In this document: one piece after another, positions 49,998 to 57,519 of the stretch
Position numbering within the stretch: the stretch's first letter is position 1
Layout: each line of letters opens with the position of its first letter
Source: Rhodoferax sp.
GTDB lineage: Bacteria > Pseudomonadota > Gammaproteobacteria > Burkholderiales > Burkholderiaceae_C
Length of the DNA: 64,000 nt
Assembly: GCA_031291295.1 (NCBI GenBank)
Contig: JARLJI010000058.1
Location: 1-64,000, forward strand
Reading direction: 5' to 3'
Position numbers and translations under genes: made by a program
The notes under the pieces: model-generated
Told to the model about the DNA's origin: nothing
What the model saw: the letters and a program-made list of their open reading frames with translations, nothing else
Databases searched by the model: none

Positions 49998-51054
49998 GAA
50001 CCTTGAACTCCGCAATATTGAAGACCTCCATGATGCCGCATTGGCCCAGCGCCTGCAGCACAAGCTGGACCACAAAACCAAACCGCTCGGCTCGCTGGGC
50101 CGGCTCGAGTCGCTGGCGCTGCAGCTCGGCCTGATCCTGGGCAGCGAGACGCCGCAGTTGCAGCAGCCGCAAATGCTGGTGTGCGCCGGCGACCACGGCC
50201 TGGCCGCGCGCGGTGTCTCGGCCTACCCGAGCGACGTGACCTGGCAGATGGTGGAGAACTTCCTGGCGGGCGGCGCGGCGGTCAGCGTGCTGGCGCGCCA
50301 GCATGGGCTGAACCTCACCGTGGTGGACTGCGGTGTGCGCCATGAATTCGCGCCGCCCGGCGCACCCGACGGCACACGTCCCGGCCTGCTGATCCGCAAG
50401 ATCGCGCCCGGCACGGCCGACTCGTCCGCCGGGCCGGCCATGACGGCCGACCAGTGCCAACAAGCCGTCGCCAACGGGCAGGCCATCGTGCAGGCGCTGC
50501 CCGGCAATGCCGTGCTGCTGGGCGAAATGGGCATTGGCAACACCTCGGCGGCCTCGCTGCTGCTGGCGCGCCTGGCGGGGCAGGACATCGCGGCCTGCAC
50601 CGGGGCCGGCACCGGCCTGGACGATGCGGCCGTGCAGCGCAAGACGGCCGTGCTGGCGGACGTGCTGCAGACCCATGCGCAGGCCACGACGCCGCTGGCC
50701 GCGCTCGCTGCGTTCGGCGGCTTCGAGATCGCCACGCTGGTGGGCGCGGTGCTGCAGGCGGCACACGAGCGCCGCGTGATCGTGGTGGACGGCTTCATCG
50801 CCACGGCGGCCGCGCTGGTGGCGCGGGCGCTGCAGCCACGGGTGTTGCAGCGCTGCGTGTTCGCGCACTGCTCGGGCGAGCGCGGCCATGCGCTGATGCT
50901 CGCGCAGCTCAAGGCCGAGCCGCTGCTGGACCTGGGCCTGCGCCTGGGGGAAGGCTCGGGCGCGGCGCTGGCCTGGCCGCTGCTGCTCTCGGCCTGCGCG
51001 ATCCTGCGCGAGATGGCGAGCTTCGAGTCGGCCGGGGTGGCGCAGGCGAGCTGA
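49996..51054 (+). CDS. cobT: Nicotinate-nucleotide:dimethylbenzimidazole phosphoribosyltransferase
   Basis: 352 residues. Family landmarks are [52 protein letters not shown] and [14 protein letters not shown], with the catalytic glutamate E319 in [12 protein letters not shown]. It activates dimethylbenzimidazole to alpha-ribazole phosphate. With bluB broken in this window, the lower ligand would have to come from outside or from another bluB. A perfect 7-bp hairpin (51058-51072) follows the stop but lacks a T-run. Confidence 0.95.
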   Translation: MNLELRNIEDLHDAALAQRLQHKLDHKTKPLGSLGRLESLALQLGLILGSETPQLQQPQMLVCAGDHGLAARGVSAYPSDVTWQMVENFLAGGAAVSVLARQHGLNLTVVDCGVRHEFAPPGAPDGTRPGLLIRKIAPGTADSSAGPAMTADQCQQAVANGQAIVQALPGNAVLLGEMGIGNTSAASLLLARLAGQDIAACTGAGTGLDDAAVQRKTAVLADVLQTHAQATTPLAALAAFGGFEIATLVGAVLQAAHERRVIVVDGFIATAAALVARALQPRVLQRCVFAHCSGERGHALMLAQLKAEPLLDLGLRLGEGSGAALAWPLLLSACAILREMASFESAGVAQAS

Positions 51055-51144
51055 ATCTGGCGCTGAGCGCCATATGAAATCAGCCGCGGCTCGCTTTCGC
51101 AGACCCACTATGCCTATTTGCCACTTGAATCAAGGAGAACCGTC

Positions 51145-51975
51145 ATGACGACGCTGTATCGGGGAATGGACCGCGCCACGCTGGATGCCGCATACAACAA
51201 CAGCAACGCCGTGCCAGGCTCCGCCGGTCTGTTGGCGGACTTCCGCGCGCGCAGTGCCGACGTGTACCGCGACGTCACGTGCCGGCGCGGACTCGCCTAT
51301 GGCCCGTTGCCGCGCCAATGCTATGACTGGTTTACGGCCGGGTCGGCGGGCGCACCCACCTATGTCTTCATCCACGGCGGCTACTGGCAGGCTTGCGTCA
51401 AGGAAGACTTTGCATTCATCGTGCACGGGCCGTTGCAGTGCGGCTTCAATGTGGTGCTGGCCGAATACACGCTGGCACCGCAAGCGTCCATGACGCAGAT
51501 CGTCGGCGAGATCGGAGCCTTGCTGGATCACCTGCGTGCGGACCGGGACCGGCTCGGCATCGCCGGGCACCCGCTGTGCCTGAGCGGGCATTCCGCCGGT
51601 GGACATCTCACCGCCGTGCACCGGTCACACCCCGTGGTCAGCCATGCCATGCCGATCAGCGCGCTGGTCGATCTGGAGCCGATCAGCCTGGGCGCGCTGA
51701 ACGACAAGCTCAAGCTCACGCCACAGGAGGTCGACGCGTTCAGCCCGCTGCGGCACATCGGCCGCGGCGCGCCCATGACGGTCGTGGTGGGCGATGCCGA
51801 ACTGCCCGAACTGGTGCGCCATTCAAGGCAATACGCGGCCGATTGCCAGGCGCGGGGCGAGAACGCAAGCTATGTTCCAGTGCCGGGATGCAATCATTTC
51901 TCTGTGCTGGAGGACCTGGCATTTCCCAGCGGGGTGCAAATGACGGCGCTGGCGCAGGCGATGTCGGCAAAATAA
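51145..51975 (+). CDS. Alpha/beta hydrolase, kynurenine-formamidase-like
   Basis: 276 residues; AAGGAGA lies 7 bases upstream. It has the oxyanion motif FIHGGYWQA, the nucleophile elbow [13 protein letters not shown], an aspartate in [11 protein letters not shown] and a histidine in GCNHFSVL. The HGGYW motif is typical of bacterial arylformamidase-like esterases in BD-FAE/KFA subfamilies. Neighbouring genes suggest a catabolic role. The substrate is not certain. Confidence 0.85.
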   Translation: MTTLYRGMDRATLDAAYNNSNAVPGSAGLLADFRARSADVYRDVTCRRGLAYGPLPRQCYDWFTAGSAGAPTYVFIHGGYWQACVKEDFAFIVHGPLQCGFNVVLAEYTLAPQASMTQIVGEIGALLDHLRADRDRLGIAGHPLCLSGHSAGGHLTAVHRSHPVVSHAMPISALVDLEPISLGALNDKLKLTPQEVDAFSPLRHIGRGAPMTVVVGDAELPELVRHSRQYAADCQARGENASYVPVPGCNHFSVLEDLAFPSGVQMTALAQAMSAK

Positions 51976-52013
51976 GGCGTTCCATCACATTGCTTCGTGC
52001 CGACAGGGCAGTC

Positions 52014-52994
52014 ATGATGGACCTTATGCACACCAACACTGTTCCCCTTGACGCCGCCACGCTGGCCCACCTGCAAAGCTGGGTGGGCAAGACCGAAACC
52101 CTGAGCGACGACATTACCGCCGCGCCGGTGCGCGCGCTCTCGGCCACGCTGGACCGCGACGACCCGGCCCCCGCGCCCGGCACGGCGCTGCCGCCGCTGT
52201 GGCACTGGCTGTACTTTTTGCCGCAGCAGCGCCAGAGCGAGCTCGGCCCCGATGGCCACGCCAAACGCGGCGGCTTCCTGCCGCCGGTGCCGCTGCCGCG
52301 CCGCATGTGGGCCGGCGGACGGTTGCAATGGTTGCCGCAGAACCCGCTGGTGGTGGGCGATGCGGTCCGGCGTATCTCGCGCATCGAAGCCGTGACGCAC
52401 AAGGCCGGCCGCACGGGTGACCTGGTATTTGTTCTGGTCAAGCATGAAGTTCATAACGCCAGGGGTTTGGCGTTGACCGAGGAGCACGACATCGTCTATC
52501 GTGCCGCACCACATGCCCCCACGCTCGGCACTGGCGTGTCCTCGCTGCCCCCCGAGGGGGCCCTCGCGGCTAGGGGCGGCCCGTCGCCGCTCGCCCAGCC
52601 TCGCGACCCCGTGCCGCCACCCGTGGCGGCTGAAAAGGGCGCTGTCTGGCAGCGCGAGATCGTGCCCGACGATGTGCTGCTGTTCCGCTACTCCGCACTG
52701 ACCTTCAACGGCCACCGCATCCACTACGACCGCAAGTACGTGACCGAGGTGGAAGGCTATCCCGGCCTGATCGTGCACGGGCCGTTGATCGCCACGCTGC
52801 TGGTCGATCTGGTGCGCCACCATGCGCCTGGCGCCTTCATCCAATCGTTCAACTTCAAGGCCGTGCGCCCGACGTTCGACCTGCATCCGTTTCGCCTGAA
52901 CGGCCAGCCCTCGGCGAACGGCAAAAGCGTCAAGCTCTGGGCCCAGGACCACGAGGGCTGGCTCACCATGCAGGGCACGGCCGAACTCGCCTGA
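52014..52994 (+). CDS. MaoC/FAS1-like CoA dehydratase (mesaconyl-CoA hydratase type)
   Basis: 326 residues from 52014 (ATGs at 52017 and 52026 also fit). The N-terminal half-hot-dog is seen in LPPLWHWLYFLPQ, FLPPVPLPRRMWAGG and ISRIEAVTHKAGRTGDLVFV. The C-terminal MaoC domain has the hydratase motif FNGHRIHYDRKYVTEVEGYPGLIVHGPL, whose Asp/His pair is catalytic (shown in pieces). Between the domains a proline/glycine-rich linker (about 175-208) is encoded by two GC-rich hairpins. It is part of the CoA cluster that follows. Confidence 0.85.
   Translation: MMDLMHTNTVPLDAATLAHLQSWVGKTETLSDDITAAPVRALSATLDRDDPAPAPGTALPPLWHWLYFLPQQRQSELGPDGHAKRGGFLPPVPLPRRMWAGGRLQWLPQNPLVVGDAVRRISRIEAVTHKAGRTGDLVFVLVKHEVHNARGLALTEEHDIVYRAAPHAPTLGTGVSSLPPEGALAARGGPSPLAQPRDPVPPPVAAEKGAVWQREIVPDDVLLFRYSALTFNGHRIHYDRKYVTEVEGYPGLIVHGPLIATLLVDLVRHHAPGAFIQSFNFKAVRPTFDLHPFRLNGQPSANGKSVKLWAQDHEGWLTMQGTAELA
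52541..52640. repeat. GC-rich double-hairpin repeat in frame in the dehydratase gene
   Basis: CCCCC-GA-GGGGG (52549-52560) and GCCGCCAC-CC-GTGGCGGC (52613-52630) form two perfect hairpins about 50 bases apart. They encode the interdomain linker SSLPPEGALAARGG to PPPVAAEKG. This looks like an inserted intergenic-type palindromic element tolerated in frame. Confidence 0.5.
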
Positions 52995-53026
52995 CCCGCA
53001 CGCAACAAAAACCATAGACGAAAACC

Positions 53027-54190
53027 ATGATCAAGACCGCCCCCGACGCCTGGCAGGACATCCGCGACGCCGTGCGCGCGCTGTGCGCCGAATTCCCCGA
53101 CGAGTACCACCGCAAGATCGACGAGCAGCGTGCCTACCCCGAGGCCTTTGTCAATGCACTCACCAAGGCCGGCTGGCTCGCGGCGATGATTCCCGCCGAG
53201 TACGGCGGCTCGGGCCTGGGCCTGACCGAGGCCACGGTCGTCATGGAAGAAATCAACCGCTCCGGCGGCAACTCGGGCGCCTGCCACGGCCAGATGTACA
53301 ACATGGGCACGCTGTTGCGCCATGGCTCCAGGGCGCAAAAGGAGCTGTACCTGCCCAAAATCGCCAGCGGCGAATGGCGCCTGCAGTCCATGGGCGTGAC
53401 CGAGCCCAGCACCGGCACCGACACCACCAGGATCAAGACCACGGCCGTCAAAAAAGGCGACCGCTACGTGATCAACGGCCAGAAAGTCTGGATCTCGCGC
53501 GTGCAGCACTCCGAGTGGATGATCCTGCTGGCGCGCACCACGCCGCTGACCGAGGTCAAGAAAAAATCGGAAGGCATGTCGATCTTCATGGTCGACCTGC
53601 GTGCCGCCGAGAAGGCGGGCCTGACGGTGCGGCCCATTCCCAACATGGTGAATCACGAGACCAACGAACTGTTCTTCGAGAACCTCGAAATCCCGGAGGA
53701 AAACCTGATCGGCCAGGAAGGGCAGGGTTTCAAGTACATCCTCGACGGCCTGAACGCCGAGCGCACCTTGATCGCGGCCGAGTGCATCGGCGACGGCTAC
53801 TGGTTTCTCGACCGCGTGACCAAATACGTGAGCGCGCGCATCGTGTTCGGGCGCCCGATCGGCCAGAACCAGGGCGTGCAGTTCCCGATTGCGGAGTCCT
53901 ACATCGAGGTCGAGGCCGCGAACCTGATGCGCTACAAAGCCTGCGCGCTGTTCGATGCCGGCAAGCCCTGCGGCGCCGAAGCCAACATGGCCAAGTACCT
54001 CGCGGCCAAGGCGTCGTGGGAGGCCGCCAACGCCTGCATCCAGTTCCACGGCGGCTTCGGCTTTGCCAATGAATACGACGTGGAGCGCAAGTTCCGCGAG
54101 ACGCGCCTGTACCAGGTGGCGCCGATCTCGACCAACCTGATCCTGTCTTACGTGGCCGAGCATCTGCTTGGGCTGCCCAGGAGCTTTTGA
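53027..54190 (+). CDS. Acyl-CoA dehydrogenase
   Basis: 387 residues. FAD-binding landmarks are MGVTEPSTGTDTTRIKTTA, YVINGQKVWISR and FHGGFGFANEYDVERKFRETRLYQV. The glutamate that serves as base in medium-chain enzymes (YEGT motif) is absent here; the segment reads LYQVAPISTN. Instead E245, in DGLNAERTLIAAE, occupies the position used by isovaleryl-CoA and long-chain dehydrogenases. A branched or unusual acyl-CoA substrate is therefore likely. It is coupled to the CoA transferase by a TGATG overlap. Confidence 0.93.
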   Translation: MIKTAPDAWQDIRDAVRALCAEFPDEYHRKIDEQRAYPEAFVNALTKAGWLAAMIPAEYGGSGLGLTEATVVMEEINRSGGNSGACHGQMYNMGTLLRHGSRAQKELYLPKIASGEWRLQSMGVTEPSTGTDTTRIKTTAVKKGDRYVINGQKVWISRVQHSEWMILLARTTPLTEVKKKSEGMSIFMVDLRAAEKAGLTVRPIPNMVNHETNELFFENLEIPEENLIGQEGQGFKYILDGLNAERTLIAAECIGDGYWFLDRVTKYVSARIVFGRPIGQNQGVQFPIAESYIEVEAANLMRYKACALFDAGKPCGAEANMAKYLAAKASWEAANACIQFHGGFGFANEYDVERKFRETRLYQVAPISTNLILSYVAEHLLGLPRSF

Positions 54191-55368
54191 TGCGCCCCCT
54201 CGATGGCATCACCGTCGTCTCGCTGGAGCACGCGATTGCCGCGCCGTTCTGCACGCGCCAGCTGGCCGACCTGGGCGCGCGCGTGATCAAGGTCGAGCGC
54301 CCCGGCGCGGGCGACTTTGCACGCGCCTACGACACCCGCGTCAAGGGCCAGGCCTCGCACTTCGTCTGGACGAATCGCTCGAAGGAAAGCCTGACGCTCG
54401 ACCTCAAGCAGCCCGCCGCGCTGGCCGTGCTGAAGGAGCTCCTCGCTCAAGCCGACGTGCTGGTGCAAAACCTGGCGCCCGGCGCGGCCGCGCGCATGGG
54501 CCTGGGCTTTGATGCGCTGAACAAAGAGCACCCCCGGCTCATCGTCTGCGACATCTCGGGCTACGGCGAGGACGGCCCGTACCGCGACAAGAAGGCCTAC
54601 GATCTGTTGATCCAGAGCGAGGCCGGCTTACTCTCCATCACCGGCACGCCCGACGAGCCCTGCAAGGCCGGCAACTCGATTGCCGACATCGCCGCCGGCA
54701 TGTACGCCTACACCAGCGTGCTGGCCGCGCTGCTGCAGCGCGGCAAGATGGGCCGGGGCTCGCACATCGACGTGTCCATGCTCGAATCGTTGGGCGAATG
54801 GATGGGCTACCCGATGTATTACGCGTTCGACGGCGCGCCGCCACCGCCGCGCAGCGCGGCGGCCCACGCCACCATCTATCCCTACGGACCGTTTGCGGCC
54901 GGCGACGGCGGCACCGTGATGCTGGGCCTGCAAAACGAGCGCGAGTGGAAAGTGTTCTGCGAGAGGGTGCTGCAGGACGCGGCGCTGGCCGCGGATCCGC
55001 GCTTCGACAATAACGCGCGCCGCAACGAACACCGCGAGGCGCTCAAGGCCATCATCCTGGCCACCTTTGGCGCGCTCAGCACGGCCGAGGTGCTGGCGCG
55101 GCTCGACAAGGCGCAGATCGCCAACGCGCGCATGAACGACATGGCCGGCCTCTGGGCGCATCCGCAGCTCAAGGCGCGCAGCCGCTGGCAGAGCGTGGGC
55201 TCGCCGGCCGGCGACATTCCGGCGCTGCTGCCGCCCGGGCGCAACAGCAGTTTCGACTACCGCATGGATGCGGTGCCTGGCGTGGGCCAGCACACCGAGG
55301 CCATCCTGCGCGAGCTCGGGCAGAGCGACGCAGCCATTACCGCGATGCGCGCCGCACAGGCCATTTGA
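54190..55368 (+). CDS. CaiB/BaiF-family CoA transferase (class III)
   Basis: 392 residues. The family features are PLDGITVVSLEHAIAAPFCTRQLADLGARVIKVERPGAGDFAR (in parts), the catalytic aspartate D166 in NSIADIAAGMYA, and GRGSHIDVSMLESLGEWMG. Such enzymes move CoA between organic acids through an aspartyl-CoA intermediate. Together with the dehydratase and dehydrogenase it suggests degradation of a dicarboxylic or branched acid. Confidence 0.93.
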   Translation: MRPLDGITVVSLEHAIAAPFCTRQLADLGARVIKVERPGAGDFARAYDTRVKGQASHFVWTNRSKESLTLDLKQPAALAVLKELLAQADVLVQNLAPGAAARMGLGFDALNKEHPRLIVCDISGYGEDGPYRDKKAYDLLIQSEAGLLSITGTPDEPCKAGNSIADIAAGMYAYTSVLAALLQRGKMGRGSHIDVSMLESLGEWMGYPMYYAFDGAPPPPRSAAAHATIYPYGPFAAGDGGTVMLGLQNEREWKVFCERVLQDAALAADPRFDNNARRNEHREALKAIILATFGALSTAEVLARLDKAQIANARMNDMAGLWAHPQLKARSRWQSVGSPAGDIPALLPPGRNSSFDYRMDAVPGVGQHTEAILRELGQSDAAITAMRAAQAI

Positions 55369-55375
55369 TGAAGAT

Positions 55376-55450
55376 ATATTTACTATCGAAAATATAGCTG
55401 CCTGCCCATACCGGATAAGGGCTTGAAGCAGATTTCTCTTAAAAAATACC
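55376..55450 (+). repeat. AT-rich intergenic repeat, related to the one in cobU
   Basis: It contains AAATATAGCTGCCTG, an AAGGGCTTGAAG block and TTTCTCTTAAAAAAT, in the same order and spacing as the element inside cobU read on its minus strand. It fills the gap between the CoA transferase and the PrpD-like gene. Confidence 0.5.
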
Positions 55451-55454
55451 TGCC

Positions 55455-56831
55455 ATGAACTCTCCCACCGCCCAACTCGCCGCGTTCGCAGCCGGCCTGC
55501 GCTTTGACGCCATTCCGAGCCCCGTGATCCGCAAGACGGAAGATCTGCTGGTCGACTGGTTCGGCTCGGCGCTGGCCGGCAAAGGTTCGCGCCCGGTCGA
55601 GACCATCGCCCGGTTTGCCGCGAGCATGGGGCCGGCCGACGGCGCGTCCGAGGTGCTGATCAACCGCAGCCGCACCAGTGCGTACTTTGCTGCCATGGTG
55701 AACGCCGCCGCCTCGCACGTGGCCGAGCAGGACGACGTGCACAACGGCTCGGTATTCCACCCGGCCACCGTGGTGTTTTCGCCGGCGCTGGCGGTGGCGC
55801 AGGCGCTGGGCGCCAGCGGGCAGCAACTGCTCACGGCTGCCGTCGCAGGCTACGAGGTCGGCATTCGCGTCGGCGAATTCCTGGGACGTTCGCACTACAA
55901 GGTGTTCCACACCACCGGCACCGCCGGCACGCTGGCGGCGGCCGCGGCGGTGGGCAACCTGCTGGGGCTGGACGCACCGCAGATGCAGCATGCGTTGGGT
56001 TCGGCCGGCACGCAGTCCGCCGGACTGTGGGAGTTCCTGCGCACCGCGGCGGATTCCAAGCAGCTGCACACCGCGCACGCGGCGGCGGCCGGCCTGATGG
56101 CGGCGTATCTGGCCCAAGACGGCTTCACCGGCGCGGCGCAGATTCTGGAAGGACCGCAGGGCATGGCAGCGGGCATGTCGAGCGATGCGGACCCGGCGCG
56201 CCTCACGCAAGGCCTGGGCACGCGCTGGGCCACGGCGGAGACCTCGTTCAAGTACCACGCCTCGTGCCGCCACACGCACCCGGCCGCCGATGCGCTGTTG
56301 CAGGTGATGCAGGCGCACGACCTCCAGCCCGGCGACCTGGCGCGCGTGGTCACGCACGTGCACCAGGGCGCGATCGACGTGCTCGGGCCGGTGGCGAATC
56401 CGGCCACGGTGCACCAGAGCAAGTTTTCCATGGGCACGGTGCTGGCGCTGGTCGCGCGCTTCGGCCACGCCGGCCTGGCCGAGTTCGACCAGCATTTCGA
56501 CGATGCCGCCACGCGCGATCTGCGCGAGCGCGTGAGCATGGTGTTCGACGCCGAGGTGGACAGCGCCTACCCGAAGCGCTGGATCGGCAAGGTCACGGTG
56601 ACCACGACCGACGGCCGCGTGCTGCAGGGCCGCGTCGACGAGCCCAAGGGCGACCCAGGCAACACGTTGAGCCGCGAGGAGATCACGGCCAAGGCGCTGC
56701 GCCTGGCCGCCTACAGCGGTGCGGCCACGCCGGCCGCGATGCAGGCTGCGCTGGACGATTTGTGGGCCGTGGCTCGGAGCCCAAAGGTGGGCCCATTGAT
56801 TTTCCGGCGAACAACTTCGATGAATTGCTGA
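55455..56831 (+). CDS. MmgE/PrpD-family protein with a foreign C-terminal tail
   Basis: 458 residues. The PrpD domain is nearly complete: TEDLLVDWFGSALAGKGSRP, VNAAASHVAEQDDVHNGSVFHP, AVAGYEVGIRVGEFLG, HTTGTAGTLAAAAAVGNLLG, then FKYHASCRHTHPAADALL. Members are 2-methylcitrate or aconitate-type dehydratases and isomerases. After about residue 438 (LDDLWAVA) the sequence no longer looks like the family, and the last residues overlap, in another frame, the remnant of a Bug receptor. A deletion has probably replaced the true end. Activity may survive. Confidence 0.85.
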   Translation: MNSPTAQLAAFAAGLRFDAIPSPVIRKTEDLLVDWFGSALAGKGSRPVETIARFAASMGPADGASEVLINRSRTSAYFAAMVNAAASHVAEQDDVHNGSVFHPATVVFSPALAVAQALGASGQQLLTAAVAGYEVGIRVGEFLGRSHYKVFHTTGTAGTLAAAAAVGNLLGLDAPQMQHALGSAGTQSAGLWEFLRTAADSKQLHTAHAAAAGLMAAYLAQDGFTGAAQILEGPQGMAAGMSSDADPARLTQGLGTRWATAETSFKYHASCRHTHPAADALLQVMQAHDLQPGDLARVVTHVHQGAIDVLGPVANPATVHQSKFSMGTVLALVARFGHAGLAEFDQHFDDAATRDLRERVSMVFDAEVDSAYPKRWIGKVTVTTTDGRVLQGRVDEPKGDPGNTLSREEITAKALRLAAYSGAATPAAMQAALDDLWAVARSPKVGPLIFRRTTSMNC

Positions 56832-57382
56832 CCTATGTGAAGATCAATAAGGACAAGGTTTCGCTCGCCAACGCCGGACTGGGCGCCGTGTCGCACCTGT
56901 GCGGCCTGATGTTCATGAGCCAGATCGGCGTCGAGCTCAACACCATTCCCTACAAGGGGACGGGGCCGGCCATGAATGATCTGCTCGGCGGCCAGGTCGG
57001 CCTGCTGTGCGACCAGACCACGCAAACCGTGCCCATGATCAAGGAAGGCCGCATCAAGGTGTTCGGCGTGACCACGCTCAAGCGGCTGGGCTCGCTGCCC
57101 AACGTGGCGACGCTGGACGAGCAGGGTTTGAAGGGATTCGAGGTCAAGGCCTGGCACGGCATGTATGCGCCCAAGGGCACGCCGGCCCCGGTGTTGGATA
57201 AGCTCAACGCCGCGCTGCGCGTGGCGATGCTGGACCCGATGGTCAAGCAGCGCCTGAACGATCTGAGCTCCGAAATCGTGCCTGCGGACAAGATGACCCC
57301 GGCGGGCCTGAGGACCCATCTGGAGGCGGAAATCAACAAATGGGGACCGGTGATCAAGAAAGCCGGGATCTATGCCGACTGA
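56800..57382 (+). pseudogene. Bug/TctC-type solute-binding receptor, N-terminus deleted
   Basis: The frame reads DFPANNFDELLTYVKINKDK, LANAGLGAVSHLCGLMFMSQ, VELNTIPYKGTGPAMNDLLG, FGVTTLKRLGSLPNVATLDE and ends KAGIYAD. This is the C-terminal two thirds of a tripartite tricarboxylate transporter receptor. The signal peptide and first domain (about 110-130 residues) are missing, and the fragment starts inside the PrpD gene end. It cannot be exported. Such receptors normally deliver organic acids for pathways like the one encoded upstream. Confidence 0.88.
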
Positions 57383-57412
57383 GTCTGTTAGAGGATCGAA
57401 ACGGGCGCCAGC
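57381..57412 (+). repeat. Direct repeat, left copy (32 bp, 26 identities)
   Basis: It begins GAGTCTGTTAGAGGAT and includes AAACGGGCGCCAGC. It pairs with 61265-61296. Both copies overlap the last bases of a TGA stop codon (57380-57382 and 61264-61266). Confidence 0.55.
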
Positions 57413-57519
57413 TCTCGACGAACAAGCCTGGATGGCCAGGGATTTCGCAGCAGCAAGTGTTTCGTCGAAAGAGTGTGAGTCGCCTGCGCGCGGGCCTTCA
57501 TAGAGAATGCCATTGCAAT

